Below, in pieces: positions 5,247 to 5,350 of a DNA stretch of 5,350 nucleotides. The position numbers and the translations under genes were made by a program. The DNA lies in assembly GCA_903898975.1 (NCBI GenBank), contig CAIUHT010000893.1, positions 1 to 5,350 on the forward strand, in the 5' to 3' direction. Origin of the DNA: an uncultured Planctomycetaceae bacterium. Lineage in GTDB: Bacteria > Planctomycetota > Planctomycetia > Planctomycetales > Planctomycetaceae. How positions within the stretch are numbered: position 1 is the first letter of the stretch; every line of letters begins with the position of its first letter. Below the pieces are notes generated by a model. That model had not been told where the DNA came from and searched no databases. It saw only the letters and a list, made by a program, of their open reading frames with translations.

Positions 5247-5350
5247 CAGAACAACACCGCCACGGTCAGGTTAAAGAGGTTCATCAGGCCCGCCGGCCAG
5301 ATGCCGATCCACAGCGACAGCGCCAGCAGGGGCGAGATCACGACCAGCTC
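5246..5350 (-). CDS. nuoM: C-terminal end of a complex I membrane subunit, probably NuoM (5' part outside window)
   Basis: Only the last 34 residues and the stop (TGA 5248-5246) are in the window. They read ELVVISPLLALSLWIGIWPA, then GLMNLFNLTVAVLF. A Glu before a hydrophobic helix with PL, then a GxxP turn and a short amphipathic tail, is the usual end of NuoM (NADH-quinone oxidoreductase chain M), an antiporter-like proton-pumping subunit in the cytoplasmic membrane. NuoN, NuoL or a related Mrp antiporter subunit has a similar tail and cannot be fully excluded from so short a piece. The stop overlaps the ATG of the DUF309 gene by one base, so the two are likely co-transcribed and translationally coupled. 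Confidence 0.6.
   Translation of the reverse strand, partial: ELVVISPLLALSLWIGIWPAGLMNLFNLTVAVLF

Noticed and set aside
4618..5274. Plus-strand open frame of 218 codons opposite DUF309
   Set aside because: The opposite strand carries a clear DUF309 domain, and this frame runs through the non-coding repeat block without any motif.

Overview
The window is GC-rich and densely coding. It looks like chromosomal DNA of a member of the Planctomycetota. The evidence is a secreted DUF1080 (3-keto-disaccharide hydrolase-like) protein with the N-terminal domain common in planctomycetes, a DUF309 protein of the planctomycete type, start codons that include GTG and TTG, and often absent Shine-Dalgarno sequences. 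The assignment rests on protein family resemblance from memory, not on a search. No tRNA, rRNA, CRISPR array, insertion sequence or phage gene was seen.

Layout. Positions 1-888 (minus) hold nearly all of metF, methylenetetrahydrofolate reductase; its stop lies just outside the window. A 218-base divergent intergenic region follows (889-1106), with a weak promoter candidate for metF and a strong imperfect hairpin. On the plus strand, 1107-2657 encodes a fused substrate-binding/permease protein of a polar amino acid ABC importer and 2723-3469 its ATPase. Together they are a complete two-gene transporter. Converging on them from the minus strand is the DUF1080 gene (3521-4489, possibly starting further upstream). 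A 260-base non-coding stretch (4490-4749) then holds a two-part hairpin, five degenerate tandem repeats and a perfect 16-base palindrome. Next on the minus strand is a DUF309 gene (4750-5246) whose reading frame breaks near its start. Its ATG overlaps by one base the stop of a complex I membrane subunit, probably nuoM, which runs off the right edge.

How the genes work together. The fused SBP-permease would capture an amino acid in the periplasm and pass it through a homodimeric pore driven by the downstream ATPase. MetF makes 5-methyl-THF for methionine synthesis. Its divergent placement could mean shared control with the importer, but nothing in the sequence proves this. The DUF1080 protein is probably an exported carbohydrate-acting or carbohydrate-binding protein. 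The nuoM-DUF309 overlap suggests one transcript and translational coupling.

No clearly new multi-gene system was found. The points most worth checking are the apparent -1 frameshift at a four-base homopolymer in the DUF309 gene, the single-chain SBP-permease importer in a diderm bacterium, and the unexplained repeats and hairpins in 4565-4735.
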